DNA from: Thalassotalea_F euphylliae
Lineage (GTDB): Bacteria; Pseudomonadota; Gammaproteobacteria; Enterobacterales; Alteromonadaceae
DNA: 64,000 nt
Assembly (NCBI RefSeq): GCF_042682785.1
Contig: NZ_JBHUIB010000003.1
Span: 372,001 to 436,000, forward strand
Direction: 5' to 3'
This document shows, piece by piece, positions 45,897-54,854 of the stretch; position 1 is the stretch's first letter, and each line of letters begins with the position of its first letter. The notes beneath the pieces were generated by a model, which did not search any database, was not told the DNA's origin, and saw only the letters and a list, made by a program, of their open reading frames with translations. Position numbers and translations under genes: made by a program.

Positions 45897-46751
45897 ATGC
45901 TAAAAGGACTTTTCTTATTTCTTTTCTGTTTGCCTTGTCTTGCGATGGATGTTGTCAATTACTCATCGTACGGCAGGGACAATTTACCGTATGACACTTA
46001 CTATCAAGATCTTCTCAGAGCCGCACTAGAAAATTCAAAAGATAAATTCGGCGACTATCAACTTAATGGTGTCGATGTCGGAAAGTCACAAGCAAACCAA
46101 GTGAGCCTTATTAAAAATCAAAAAGTGATTAATGTTGTTTGGACAATGACGTCTAAAGAGCGAGAAAGAGAGTTGCTGCCCGTACGAGTGCCTTTATTTA
46201 TGGGTCTAGGCGGCTGTAGAGTGTTTTTGATAAAGAAGGGGAATCAACCTGAATTTAACAATATTCACTCTGAACAAGCGTTGAAAAGACTATATGCCGG
46301 CCAAGGCGCTGATTGGCCAGATACTGAAATTTTAGAATTTAATGAATATAACGTTGTAAAGGCGGCCGTACATGACACGCTGTTTTCTATGTTAGAGAAA
46401 GGGCGCTTCGATTATTTTCCTCGGGCAATGCATGAGGCATTTGTCGAAGTAAATCACTTTGAGGGGTTGGCTGTTGAAGAAACTATTCTTCTTAAGTATA
46501 CCGCTCCCTTTTTCTTTTTTGTGAGTAATGAAAATAAGAGACTGGCTGAGCGTTTGGAATATGGTTTGGTTAAAATGTATCAGGATGGCAGCTTTGCGCA
46601 ATTTTTTGAGAGCAACCCATATAGCAGTGGAGTCTTGAGTCGTGCTGGTGATTTTAAAAGAAAAGTGTTTAACCTCAAAAACCCCTTACTTTCAAAAGAG
46701 ACAAGTGAGGCACTTGAAAATCCACATTATGAAATGAACTGCGGATTGTGA
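45897..46751 (+). CDS. periplasmic substrate-binding-protein-like protein
   Basis: This 284-residue protein has a signal peptide (about residues 1-17, ending LAM) and the layout of a family-3 solute-binding protein (SYGRDNLPYDTYYQDLLRAALE in lobe one; ILLKYTAPFFFFVSNENKRLAERLEYGL near the end). No transporter gene adjoins it. It lies between greA and yhbY, an interruption of that conserved pair. It may be an orphan ligand sensor or scavenging protein. It is similar in kind to the protein encoded at 15985-16845, and the two could be distant paralogues. Confidence 0.7.
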   Translation: MLKGLFLFLFCLPCLAMDVVNYSSYGRDNLPYDTYYQDLLRAALENSKDKFGDYQLNGVDVGKSQANQVSLIKNQKVINVVWTMTSKERERELLPVRVPLFMGLGGCRVFLIKKGNQPEFNNIHSEQALKRLYAGQGADWPDTEILEFNEYNVVKAAVHDTLFSMLEKGRFDYFPRAMHEAFVEVNHFEGLAVEETILLKYTAPFFFFVSNENKRLAERLEYGLVKMYQDGSFAQFFESNPYSSGVLSRAGDFKRKVFNLKNPLLSKETSEALENPHYEMNCGL

Positions 46752-46756
46752 GCATT

Positions 46757-46784
46757 AAAAAGCCACCATGATAGGTGGCTTTTT
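46757..46784. terminator. bidirectional terminator between the 45897 gene and yhbY
   Basis: Eleven-base arms (46757-46767 and 46774-46784) with A and T runs, between two convergent genes. Confidence 0.9.
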
Positions 46785-46807
46785 CTGTAACGACAGTTAC
46801 TTGTTAT

Positions 46808-47104
46808 TTAGATTCGTGGTAACTGAATTTTTTTATCTTCAGATTGACGATAAATAATCAATGTTTTACCGATCACTTGAATCTTAATTGCGTCAGTCTC
46901 GCGCACGATAGCCTCTACAATTAAGCCTTTCGTTTCACGGTCGTCCGTTGGGATCTTTACTTTAATAAGCTCATGGTGGCTAAGGGCTGCGTCGATTTCC
47001 GCAACGACACCTTCAGTCAAACCATTGCTGCCTAATAACACCACTGGCTTTAAATCATGTGCCAATGCTTTTAGGTGTTGGGTTTGTTTTTTGCTTAAGT
47101 TCAT
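46808..47104 (-). CDS. yhbY: ribosome assembly RNA-binding protein YhbY
   Basis: YhbY is a small CRM-domain protein that binds 23S rRNA and helps large-subunit assembly. The 98-residue product is a single CRM domain: NLSKKQTQHLKALAHDLKPVVLLGSNGLTEGVV, with the conserved GxxG-like loop. It is divergent from rlmE, as in E. coli. Confidence 0.96.
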   Translation of the reverse strand: MNLSKKQTQHLKALAHDLKPVVLLGSNGLTEGVVAEIDAALSHHELIKVKIPTDDRETKGLIVEAIVRETDAIKIQVIGKTLIIYRQSEDKKIQLPRI

Positions 47105-47212
47105 TAATACTTTTCGTTACAAGTTGCTTGAATAATTATATTTTACCCTTATCTAGTCTGTAATACTATGTTTAACCCACGTTAGATTGGGTGATTTTCC
47201 GAAGGAATTTAC

Positions 47213-47842
47213 GTGAGTAAAAAAAAGCATTCGGCAAGCAGTAAACGTTGGCTTGACGAACACTTTGACGATAAATACGTTAAAAAAGCTCAAAAGCTCG
47301 GCCTCAGGTCTAGAGCTGTCTTTAAAATCGAAGAAATTAACGAAAAAGATAAATTGATCAAGCCGGGCATGAAAGTCGTAGATTTAGGAGCGGCACCCGG
47401 TGGTTGGTCTGAGTACGCGACGAAAGTTGTGGGTGATGACGGACAGGTGGTTGCTTGCGACATTCTACCGATGGATCCTATTGCCGGCGTAGACTTCTTG
47501 CAAGGTGACTTTCGGGAAGATGCAGTTCTTGACGCTTTGCTTGAGCGAATCGATGGTAAGAACATCGATGTCGTGATGTCAGACATGGCCGCTAATTTCA
47601 CTGGTAATGATGCGGCAGATTCAGCGCGCAGCATGTATTTAGTAGAATTGGCACTTGATATGTGTCACCAAGTATTGAAGAAAAACGGCGCTTTCGTGGT
47701 CAAAGTATTTCAAGGAGAAGGCTTTGACCAGTTTATGAAAGATGTCAAAGCAGTCTTTAACGTAGTGAAGACCCGTAAACCAGAATCATCTCGTGCACGT
47801 TCACGGGAAGTTTATCTGGTAGCTACTGGTTTCAAATTGTAG
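47213..47842 (+). CDS. rlmE: 23S rRNA 2'-O-ribose methyltransferase RlmE (FtsJ)
   Basis: RlmE methylates U2552 in the A loop of 23S rRNA. The 209-residue product has the SAM motif VVDLGAAPGGWSEYA and the K-D-K-E catalytic set expected of FtsJ proteins (SDMAANFTGNDAADS; the Lys in AFVVKVFQGEGFDQF). It starts with GTG at 47213, with GAAGGA upstream. ftsH follows after 57 bases. Confidence 0.97.
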   Translation: MSKKKHSASSKRWLDEHFDDKYVKKAQKLGLRSRAVFKIEEINEKDKLIKPGMKVVDLGAAPGGWSEYATKVVGDDGQVVACDILPMDPIAGVDFLQGDFREDAVLDALLERIDGKNIDVVMSDMAANFTGNDAADSARSMYLVELALDMCHQVLKKNGAFVVKVFQGEGFDQFMKDVKAVFNVVKTRKPESSRARSREVYLVATGFKL

Positions 47843-47899
47843 TAAATTAACTCTTATTTATGGTCGCACCAGAATTGAAAACAGCGAGAGGTTGTTAAG

Positions 47900-49849
47900 T
47901 TGAGCGATATGGCTAAAAATCTTATTTTATGGTTAGTAATTGCCGTGGTATTAATGTCTGTGTTCCAGTCATTTTCACCGGGTGGCGGTAATGAACAACA
48001 AATGGACTACACCCGTTTTATACAGGATGTAAGACAAGGGGCAGTCCGTGACGCGACCGTTGACCGCAATGGCGTTATCATCGGTACAAAACGCAGTGGC
48101 GAGCAATTCAAAACCGTAATCCCTGGCGGTTACGACAGCGACCTTATCAACGATTTAGTGAAACAAGGTGTTCGTGCTAAAGGTCAATTACCTGAAGAGC
48201 CAAGCATCTTAACGTCTATTTTTATTTCTTGGTTCCCAATGTTATTGCTTATTGGTGTATGGATTTTCTTCATGCGTCAAATGCAAGGCGGTGGTGGTAA
48301 AGGCGCGATGTCTTTTGGTAAGTCAAAAGCGCGTCTATTAAGTGAAGATCAAATCAAAACAACATTTGCTGATGTCGCTGGTTGTGATGAAGCAAAAGAA
48401 GAAGTTGCTGAACTCGTTGATTACCTTCGCGATCCAACAAAATTCCAAAAACTTGGTGGTCGCATTCCATCAGGTGTCCTGATGGTAGGTCAACCTGGTA
48501 CGGGTAAAACGTTGTTAGCAAAAGCGATAGCGGGTGAAGCAAAAGTTCCATTTTTCTCAATTTCAGGTTCCGACTTCGTAGAAATGTTCGTTGGTGTTGG
48601 TGCATCTCGCGTACGTGATATGTTCGAGCAAGCGAAGAAGTCTGCGCCGTGTATTATCTTTATCGACGAAATTGATGCGGTAGGTCGCCAGCGTGGCGCA
48701 GGTCTTGGCGGTGGTCATGATGAGCGTGAGCAAACGTTGAACCAAATGCTAGTTGAGATGGACGGCTTCGAAGGTAACGAAGGTGTTATCGTTATCGCGG
48801 CGACTAACCGTCCTGACGTATTAGACCCTGCGTTATTGCGTCCAGGTCGTTTTGACAGACAAGTCACCGTAGGTCTTCCTGACATTCGAGGTCGTGAACA
48901 GATTCTAAAAGTGCACATGCGTAAAGTTCCATTAGCTGACGATGTTAAAGCGTCGGTAATTGCTCGTGGTACGCCAGGTTTCTCGGGTGCTGACCTTGCT
49001 AACCTAGTGAATGAAGCTGCTCTATTTGCTGCTAGAGGCTCTCGTCGCCTCGTATCAATGGAAGAATTCGAAAAAGCAAAAGATAAGATATTGATGGGCG
49101 CAGAGCGTAAGTCAATGGTCATGAGCGAAGACGAAAAGGAAATGACAGCTTACCACGAAGCGGGTCACGCAATTGTTGGTCGTCTAGTGCCAGAGCATGA
49201 TCCAGTTTATAAAGTAAGTATCATTCCTCGCGGTAGAGCGCTAGGTGTAACGATGTATTTGCCTGAGCAAGATCGTTTTAGCCATAGTAAGCAACACCTA
49301 GAAAGCAATATTTCGTCGCTATACGGTGGTCGTATTGCAGAAGAAATTATTTACGGTCCAGATAAAGTATCGACAGGTGCCTCAAACGACATTGAGCGAG
49401 CAACAAACCTTGCGCGTAAAATGGTAACGCAATGGGGTCTATCAGAAAAAATGGGGCCAATGTTGTTTGCTGAAGAAGAAGGCGAAGTGTTCCTTGGTCG
49501 TACGTCAGCTAAATCAATGCACATGTCAGATGAAACGGCAAAAGCGATTGATGATGAAATCAAAGAGTTTGTTGATCGCAACTACCAACGTGCGGAGCAA
49601 ATCCTAAAAGACAATATGGATATTTTGCATGCAATGAAAGATGCGCTAATGCGTTATGAAACTATTGACGCAAACCAAATTGATGACTTAATGGCACGCC
49701 GTGAAGTACGCGCGCCAGCTGATTTTGATGATTCAAGTTCAGGTTCAACTCCAAGCGCAGGTGCCCAGTCAGAGCCAAAAGCGGAAGACAAAGAGGAAAC
49801 CCCAAAAGGGCCAGACCTTGATAAGCCTAGCGAAGAGCCGGCAAAGTAA
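47900..49849 (+). CDS. ftsH: ATP-dependent zinc metalloprotease FtsH
   Basis: FtsH is the membrane AAA+ protease that degrades LpxC, sigma-32 and misassembled membrane proteins. The 649-residue product has two membrane helices (about residues 5-24 and 100-122), an AAA domain with Walker A GQPGTGKT and Walker B IIFIDEIDAVG, and the zinc site HEAGH at residues 419-423. I start at TTG 47900, with AGAGG 8 bases upstream, giving the MSDMAKNLILW N-terminus; ATG 47909 is the alternative. The acidic C-terminal tail is low-complexity. Confidence 0.98.
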   Translation: MSDMAKNLILWLVIAVVLMSVFQSFSPGGGNEQQMDYTRFIQDVRQGAVRDATVDRNGVIIGTKRSGEQFKTVIPGGYDSDLINDLVKQGVRAKGQLPEEPSILTSIFISWFPMLLLIGVWIFFMRQMQGGGGKGAMSFGKSKARLLSEDQIKTTFADVAGCDEAKEEVAELVDYLRDPTKFQKLGGRIPSGVLMVGQPGTGKTLLAKAIAGEAKVPFFSISGSDFVEMFVGVGASRVRDMFEQAKKSAPCIIFIDEIDAVGRQRGAGLGGGHDEREQTLNQMLVEMDGFEGNEGVIVIAATNRPDVLDPALLRPGRFDRQVTVGLPDIRGREQILKVHMRKVPLADDVKASVIARGTPGFSGADLANLVNEAALFAARGSRRLVSMEEFEKAKDKILMGAERKSMVMSEDEKEMTAYHEAGHAIVGRLVPEHDPVYKVSIIPRGRALGVTMYLPEQDRFSHSKQHLESNISSLYGGRIAEEIIYGPDKVSTGASNDIERATNLARKMVTQWGLSEKMGPMLFAEEEGEVFLGRTSAKSMHMSDETAKAIDDEIKEFVDRNYQRAEQILKDNMDILHAMKDALMRYETIDANQIDDLMARREVRAPADFDDSSSGSTPSAGAQSEPKAEDKEETPKGPDLDKPSEEPAK

Positions 49850-49869
49850 GTCAACATCATATCTAGCAT

Positions 49870-49896
49870 AGCCCCGAACATTCGGGGCTTTCTTTT
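49870..49896 (+). terminator. terminator between ftsH and folP
   Basis: Nine-base arms (49870-49878 and 49881-49889) enclose CA and are followed by a T-rich run. It is only 15 bases before folP, so it may attenuate downstream expression. Confidence 0.8.
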
Positions 49897-49911
49897 GTAA
49901 AAAGTTTATTG

Positions 49912-50763
49912 ATGAATAATAAAATTATCCAATGTGGTAACAAGCCACTTTCTCTAGCAGTGCCACAGGTCATGGGTATTTTGAATGTCACGCCTGATTC
50001 GTTTTCAGACGGTGGGAAGTTCACAAATTTTGAACATGCACTAAAACAAGTCGAGCAAATGGTTACCGATGGCGCATCAATTATCGATATCGGTGGTGAG
50101 TCTACGAGACCAGGCGCGAAAGATGTTCCAGAGCAAGAGGAACTCGATAGGGTGGTGCCTGTTATTGAAGCTATAAGCGCACGTTTTGATACTGTCATCT
50201 CGGTTGATACCAGCAAAGCGCAAGTGATGGCTGAAGCCGTTAGAGCAGGAGCTGGCATTATTAATGACGTCAGAGCGCTCCAAAACGAAGGCTGTCTCAC
50301 CGCAGCGGCTCAAACAAATGTGCCAATTTGCCTTATGCATATGCAAGGCCTTCCGCGCACAATGCAAGCAAACCCAACGTACAATGATGTAACTCAAGAC
50401 ATTGTTACCTTTATTGCAGAACGCATCGAGGTTTGTAAAAAGAACGGCATTGAAAAAGAGCGATTAATAGTTGATCCAGGCTTTGGTTTTGGTAAAACAT
50501 TAGAACAAAACTATCGTCTTCTTAATGAATTAGCACAATTTGAAGCACTTGGCTTACCATTGTTAGTTGGTATATCTCGTAAGTCTATGATTGGAAACTT
50601 GCTTAATGCTGATGTTGAACAGCGATTAGCAGGTAGTTTAGCGGCAGCACTGATTAGCGCGCAAAAAGGTGCAAAGATTATTCGTGTTCACGATGTAAAA
50701 GCAACGGTGGATGCACTTAAAGTTTTAGCGGCTGCTGAGCAGCCAGAACTGGCAAGGGGATAA
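49912..50763 (+). CDS. folP: dihydropteroate synthase
   Basis: FolP condenses p-aminobenzoate with the pterin pyrophosphate; it is the sulfonamide target. The 283-residue TIM barrel has VMGILNVTPDSFSDGGKF, IIDIGGESTRPGA and DPGFGFGKTLEQN. The residues around the sulfonamide-binding loops look ordinary. It ends two bases before glmM, the usual folP-glmM order. Confidence 0.97.
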   Translation: MNNKIIQCGNKPLSLAVPQVMGILNVTPDSFSDGGKFTNFEHALKQVEQMVTDGASIIDIGGESTRPGAKDVPEQEELDRVVPVIEAISARFDTVISVDTSKAQVMAEAVRAGAGIINDVRALQNEGCLTAAAQTNVPICLMHMQGLPRTMQANPTYNDVTQDIVTFIAERIEVCKKNGIEKERLIVDPGFGFGKTLEQNYRLLNELAQFEALGLPLLVGISRKSMIGNLLNADVEQRLAGSLAAALISAQKGAKIIRVHDVKATVDALKVLAAAEQPELARG

Positions 50764-50765
50764 AA

Positions 50766-52106
50766 ATGTCAGATAGAAAATATTTTGGAACAGATGGTGT
50801 TCGTGGTTTAGTGGGCAAAGCCCCTATTTCGCCTGACTTTGTTATGAAGCTAGGTTATGCGGCAGGTAAGGTCCTTGCGGCAAAAGGCACTAAAAAAGTG
50901 TTAATTGGCAAAGATACTCGCATTTCCGGGTATATGCTTGAATCTGCGCTTGAAGCTGGGTTCTCAGCCGCGGGTGTAAATATTGGCCTTCTAGGGCCAA
51001 TGCCTACACCAGGTATTGCTTATTTAACGAAAACCTTCCGCGCAGAAGCGGGTATTGTAATAAGTGCATCTCACAATCCTTATTATGATAACGGTATTAA
51101 GTTTTTCTCTCAGTCTGGCGAGAAACTACCTGACGAAGTAGAGCTTGAAATTGAAGCTGAAATTGACAAAGAAATGTTGTGCGTTGATTCCGCTCAGCTA
51201 GGTAAAGCTGCGCGTATAGACGACGCCGCCGGGCGATATATTGAGTTCTGTAAAAGTAATTTCCCAAGTCAATACTCTCTCGCAGGCATGAAGCTAGTCG
51301 TCGACTGTGCGAATGGCGCTACATATCACATTGCACCCAACGTATTTAGAGAACTTGGCGCAGAAGTGATTGAAATAGCGACGAGTCCAAATGGCCTAAA
51401 TATCAATGACGGCTGTGGGGCCACGTCTATGGCGCAAATTCAAGCTGCCGTTGTTGAACATGAAGCCGATATGGGGATCGCTCTCGATGGTGATGGCGAC
51501 CGGCTAATGATGGTTGATCATACTGGCCAAGTTATCGACGGAGATGAAATTGTCTACGTTATCGCAAATAGCGATTTAGCTGCAGGAACGTTGCGTGGCG
51601 GTGTTGTAGGTACGTTGATGAGCAACATGGGCCTAGAACTCGCGCTTGCCGACATGGGCGTGCCATTTGCGCGCAGTAAAGTGGGCGACCGATACGTGAT
51701 GGAAATGTTACAGCAAAATGGCTGGCAACTTGGTGCTGAAAATTCTGGCCACATTATTAATCTTAATCACACATCAACGGGCGACGGCATTATTGCCGCA
51801 TTGAATGTGTTAACCGCTATCTGTCGTAGTGGAAAATCACTATTTGATTTACGCCAAGGCATGACAAAGCTTCCTCAGGTATTAGTCAACGTAAGGTTCC
51901 AAGGCGATACAGATCCTCTTGTTGCTGAGAATGTCGTTGCTGCTGTTCATAAGGTAAATGAAAAGCTGACAGGCAGAGGTCGCGTACTTCTGCGCAAATC
52001 GGGTACAGAACCTCTCATTCGCGTTATGGTTGAAGGACCAGATAAGGAAGAAGTAACGGCATTAGCGCAAGACATTGCAGAGGCAGTAAAAGTTGCGTGT
52101 GAGTAA
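50766..52106 (+). CDS. glmM: phosphoglucosamine mutase
   Basis: GlmM converts glucosamine 6-phosphate to glucosamine 1-phosphate for UDP-GlcNAc, peptidoglycan and LPS synthesis. The 446-residue product has the phosphoserine Ser102 in ISASHNP, the metal site DGDGDR near residue 243, the sugar-binding GAENSGH and the C-terminal phosphate loop RKSGTEPLIRVMVEG. Confidence 0.98.
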   Translation: MSDRKYFGTDGVRGLVGKAPISPDFVMKLGYAAGKVLAAKGTKKVLIGKDTRISGYMLESALEAGFSAAGVNIGLLGPMPTPGIAYLTKTFRAEAGIVISASHNPYYDNGIKFFSQSGEKLPDEVELEIEAEIDKEMLCVDSAQLGKAARIDDAAGRYIEFCKSNFPSQYSLAGMKLVVDCANGATYHIAPNVFRELGAEVIEIATSPNGLNINDGCGATSMAQIQAAVVEHEADMGIALDGDGDRLMMVDHTGQVIDGDEIVYVIANSDLAAGTLRGGVVGTLMSNMGLELALADMGVPFARSKVGDRYVMEMLQQNGWQLGAENSGHIINLNHTSTGDGIIAALNVLTAICRSGKSLFDLRQGMTKLPQVLVNVRFQGDTDPLVAENVVAAVHKVNEKLTGRGRVLLRKSGTEPLIRVMVEGPDKEEVTALAQDIAEAVKVACE

Positions 52107-52205
52107 TCGCATGAATAATCGCCAAATAAACGCAATATAATGATAAATACTTGTAACTTAGCGGCAGGTTAGTTACTATCTCGCCGCTTTAAATGGGAAC
52201 GCACT

Positions 52206-52979
52206 ATGAAAAGACAATCAATCGTTGCAGCCAACTGGAAAATGAACGGTGGCTTTGCGTTAGTTGAGGAAATGAGTGAGCGTTTAGCGCACATTTCACT
52301 GCAAGAAAGCGTTAATGTGGTTGTGTGTCCATCGTTTCCATTTTTAAGTGCTTTAAGCCATTCATTTATTCAGCATGAGTTAGCAGATACGTTTGCAATT
52401 GGTGCCCAAAATGTGAATGAGTTTGATAGCGGTGCATACACAGGAGAAGTTTCAGCAGATATGTTGAAAGCGTGTAATGTACAATACGTTATTTTGGGGC
52501 ATTCTGAGCGTCGCTCTATTTATAAAGAGACAAGCACGCAAGTCGCTCACAAAGTAAAACAAGCGCTTGAAAACGGCTTAACTCCCATCTTATGTATAGG
52601 TGAAAGTGAAGCAGAGCGCATGGCGGAGCAAACCGAGACAGTATTAGCTGCTCAGCTCCAGCCAGTAATTGATGAAGTAGGCATTTCGGCATTCGCCAAC
52701 ATAGTTATCGCGTACGAGCCAGTTTGGGCTATCGGTACCGGTAAAACAGCCTCGCCAGCAATGGCTCAAGAGACACATCAATTTATTAGAACGTTTTTAG
52801 CTGAGCTTGATGCGAATATCGCACAAAAAACGCCAGTGCTATACGGCGGCAGCGTAAATGCTAAAAACTGTGAAGAATTGTTTGCACAAGCTGATATAGA
52901 CGGTGGTCTAATTGGCGGTGCAAGTTTGAAAGCTGACGAATTTACGGTAATTTGTTCAGCAGCAAAAGGAACAAACTAA
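52206..52979 (+). CDS. tpiA: triosephosphate isomerase
   Basis: TpiA interconverts dihydroxyacetone phosphate and glyceraldehyde 3-phosphate. The 257-residue product has NWKMNGG with the catalytic Lys, GHSERR with the catalytic His, AYEPVWAIGTGKTAS with the catalytic Glu, and YGGSVNAKN. It lies between glmM and secG; in E. coli this position is empty, but in several Alteromonadales tpiA is found here. Confidence 0.98.
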   Translation: MKRQSIVAANWKMNGGFALVEEMSERLAHISLQESVNVVVCPSFPFLSALSHSFIQHELADTFAIGAQNVNEFDSGAYTGEVSADMLKACNVQYVILGHSERRSIYKETSTQVAHKVKQALENGLTPILCIGESEAERMAEQTETVLAAQLQPVIDEVGISAFANIVIAYEPVWAIGTGKTASPAMAQETHQFIRTFLAELDANIAQKTPVLYGGSVNAKNCEELFAQADIDGGLIGGASLKADEFTVICSAAKGTN

Positions 52980-52980
52980 C

Positions 52981-53367
52981 ATGTTGTATGAAATTTTAAT
53001 TGTCATCTACTTGATTGTTGCAATTTGCTTGATTGGTTTAGTACTTATCCAGCAAGGCAAGGGTGCTGACATGGGCGCGTCATTTGGTGCAGGCTCATCA
53101 GCAACAATCTTCGGTTCAAGTGGTTCAGGTAACTTCTTAACTCGCGCAACAACGTGGTTAGCGATTGCATTTTTCGCTATCAGCTTAGTATTGGGTAACC
53201 TTACTGCGCAACGCACGAAGCAAGTAGACGAGTGGAATGATTTGTCGGTTCCAGCGGAACAACAAATTCCTGGCGAAGTACCTGCAGCTGCAAGCGCAGA
53301 ACCTAAAGCCGCTAACGAAGATGTTCCAGCGTCAGAAGACAACAACGACAGCGACGTACCAAACTAG
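52981..53367 (+). CDS. secG: preprotein translocase subunit SecG
   Basis: SecG is a small subunit of the SecYEG protein channel. The 128-residue product has two membrane helices (about residues 3-24 and 53-75) with the glycine-rich GADMGASFGAGSSATIFGSSGSGNFLTRATTW between them. The C-terminal tail is acidic, Ala-rich and low-complexity. It starts one base after tpiA and precedes tRNA-Leu as in E. coli. Confidence 0.95.
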   Translation: MLYEILIVIYLIVAICLIGLVLIQQGKGADMGASFGAGSSATIFGSSGSGNFLTRATTWLAIAFFAISLVLGNLTAQRTKQVDEWNDLSVPAEQQIPGEVPAAASAEPKAANEDVPASEDNNDSDVPN

Positions 53368-53387
53368 TCACTATCGTTAACAGTTTC

Positions 53388-53472
53388 GCGGATGTGGTGG
53401 AATTGGTAGACACGCCATCTTGAGGGGGTGGTGCTTAACAGCGTGCGGGTTCAAGTCCCGCCATCCGCACCA
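53388..53472 (+). tRNA. tRNA-Leu (anticodon GAG)
   Basis: An 85-base cloverleaf with encoded CCA. Acceptor arm GCGGATG (53388-53394) pairs with CATCCGC. The D arm contains GGAATTGGTAGAC. The anticodon loop TTGAGGG at 53420-53426 gives GAG at 53422-53424. There is a long variable arm, as expected for tRNA-Leu, and a TTCAAGT T-loop. The secG-tRNA-Leu(GAG) order matches E. coli leuU. Confidence 0.97.
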
Positions 53473-53496
53473 ATACAAGGTTCATTAAGAACCCAT

Positions 53497-53542
53497 AAAA
53501 ACCGGAAAGCCTAATTAGAACAGGTTCTTCCGGTTTTTTTTT
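53497..53542 (+). terminator. terminator after tRNA-Leu
   Basis: Eleven-base outer arms (53497-53507 and 53528-53538, ACCGGAA/TTCCGGT core) with a partly paired interior, followed by a run of Ts. Confidence 0.9.
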
Positions 53543-53755
53543 TTATGCCTGAAAATTTTGTGCATGTTGCGCACAATAATAAACGTGTTAAGTATCTATA
53601 CTGCTCTTAACCTAAAAGAACACTTCCAAGTTTCTTTTGTCTGTAATGTGGTTTGTGAATTGCACCTGTACTGCACCAAAACCTATTTGATTGTGTTGTC
53701 ACTTGCGACCGAATAACACATTTATTTCCACCCTTTACTTGTAATGCTATGCTGA

Positions 53756-53776
53756 ACCAATAACCAATAACCAATA
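53756..53776 (+). repeat. three tandem copies of ACCAATA
   Basis: Three perfect 7-base copies in direct succession, 48 bases before the start of the 53824 gene. The spacing is less than one helical turn per repeat. It may be slippage-derived or a protein-binding site; nothing distinguishes the two. Confidence 0.7.
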
Positions 53777-53823
53777 GCCGTTTCTGCTCTATCAATAGTG
53801 ATAAGACATTGCATGCAGAGGAA

Positions 53824-54549
53824 ATGGCAACGGCAAGTAAGGATGGCGACGTGACTGCCAATTTTAAATTCATTGTGACTATCGCAGTTTCATCTCTCAT
53901 TGGTGCAGCTATTACTGCTGTTGTCCTAAGTGAAGTTTTCGACTCTAAATTGCAAAGCCAAAGTGAACGTATACAAAAGCTGACAGACCTTTTAGCTCAA
54001 GGTGCAGAAAACACCACTACGTCGTCTTGGAATATAGCGTCAAACATACCGAAAGCGTCTAGCAAACAAGACGTGAAGTTAGATAAGTTTCTTCAAAATA
54101 TCGAAACAAAAATTAATGATATTGAAGTCGCCACAAGTATTGTAAAGCAAGATGTTGAGCGTTTGAGACGGATGGGAAAATCAGAAGCCCAATATCTTGA
54201 GGTTGTTGTAAGAGAAACGAAGGGTAAGGATTCAGCGTTACTGGTGTCAAATCTAGATAACAGAGAAGATATTTGCGATGCCATTGATACAGACGATTGG
54301 GAAAGTTTAAGCCATATATTACCGAATCCAATTCCTTCGCAAAGAATGAAATGTGAGGGTATCTCGATATTAGTCTATGCCATTCAAAGTGAACGGCTGA
54401 AGGCTGCGACAATCATCAGCAAACACTCTCTAATTGCTGACTTGAAGGAAGCAGAGTCAGCTGCATTCTCATACCCTTATCTCCATGGCATTATTCAACA
54501 GAGAATAATGAGTTTTAGTACACCGACGCACACAACGGAAGAAAACTAG
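53824..54549 (+). CDS. hypothetical single-pass membrane protein with coiled coil
   Basis: This protein of about 241 residues has a short polar start, one membrane helix (FKFIVTIAVSSLIGAAITAVVL, about residues 15-36) and a long probable coiled coil (about 40-130, with SKLQSQSERIQKLTDLLAQ and FLQNIETKINDIEV). The C-terminal soluble part is helical and acidic. I do not recognise a family. ATG 53824 is preceded closely by AGAGG; TTG 53809 is an alternative. The gene stands alone between the tRNA-Leu terminator and the kinase/Mla operon, on the same strand. Confidence 0.6.
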   Translation: MATASKDGDVTANFKFIVTIAVSSLIGAAITAVVLSEVFDSKLQSQSERIQKLTDLLAQGAENTTTSSWNIASNIPKASSKQDVKLDKFLQNIETKINDIEVATSIVKQDVERLRRMGKSEAQYLEVVVRETKGKDSALLVSNLDNREDICDAIDTDDWESLSHILPNPIPSQRMKCEGISILVYAIQSERLKAATIISKHSLIADLKEAESAAFSYPYLHGIIQQRIMSFSTPTHTTEEN

Positions 54550-54854
54550 AATAAAAAGTTGTGGGCTGAAATATTTAAAAAATCGTTTGGCTCACTCTTC
54601 CTTCGCTCCCTCATTCTCAGTATTTTTGCTCTGCAATATGCTAATTTTTCCTACCTAAAAAGTCATATTGTTAACGCGAGCTAATTTAGAACACAAAACG
54701 AAGTGTCTAAATAATAGTCGAAATATAAAATTAGCTTGGGTAGTCTATAATCAGAAAGAGGTTGTTAAATAAGCAATTTTATTTAACGTGGTACCTGTTA
54801 CATAAGTAGTGGCATACGGCCTTATTGGCCGGCTGATGGTGTGATGCGGTAGAA
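54550..54854 (+). promoter_or_regulatory. upstream region of the kinase/Mla operon
   Basis: This 305-base, AT-rich stretch has no gene. A perfect -10 hexamer TATAAT lies at 54746-54751, about 104 bases before the kinase start, but I cannot find a good -35. A hairpin CGGCC-TTATT-GGCCG lies at 54817-54831 in the presumed 5' untranslated region, just before the ribosome binding site. It could affect translation. Confidence 0.4.

Larger units (their letters stand above)
53473..53823 (+). other. intergenic region after tRNA-Leu
   Basis: Apart from the terminator and a three-copy 7-base repeat, this 351-base stretch holds no gene that I can support. It lies where rimP-nusA-infB follow in E. coli; those genes are absent here. 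No integrase and no second copy of the tRNA 3' end were found in the window. Confidence 0.5.

Noticed and set aside
47856..47876. FadR-like palindrome TGGTCGCACCA between rlmE and ftsH
   Set aside because: Only about eleven of seventeen positions fit the consensus and the outer arms do not match. A short TGGT/ACCA palindrome can occur by chance, and ftsH is not an expected FadR target.
53473..54549. Integrated element at tRNA-Leu with a direct repeat of the tRNA 3' end
   Set aside because: No second copy of the tRNA end and no integrase gene are present in the window, so only a synteny break can be stated.
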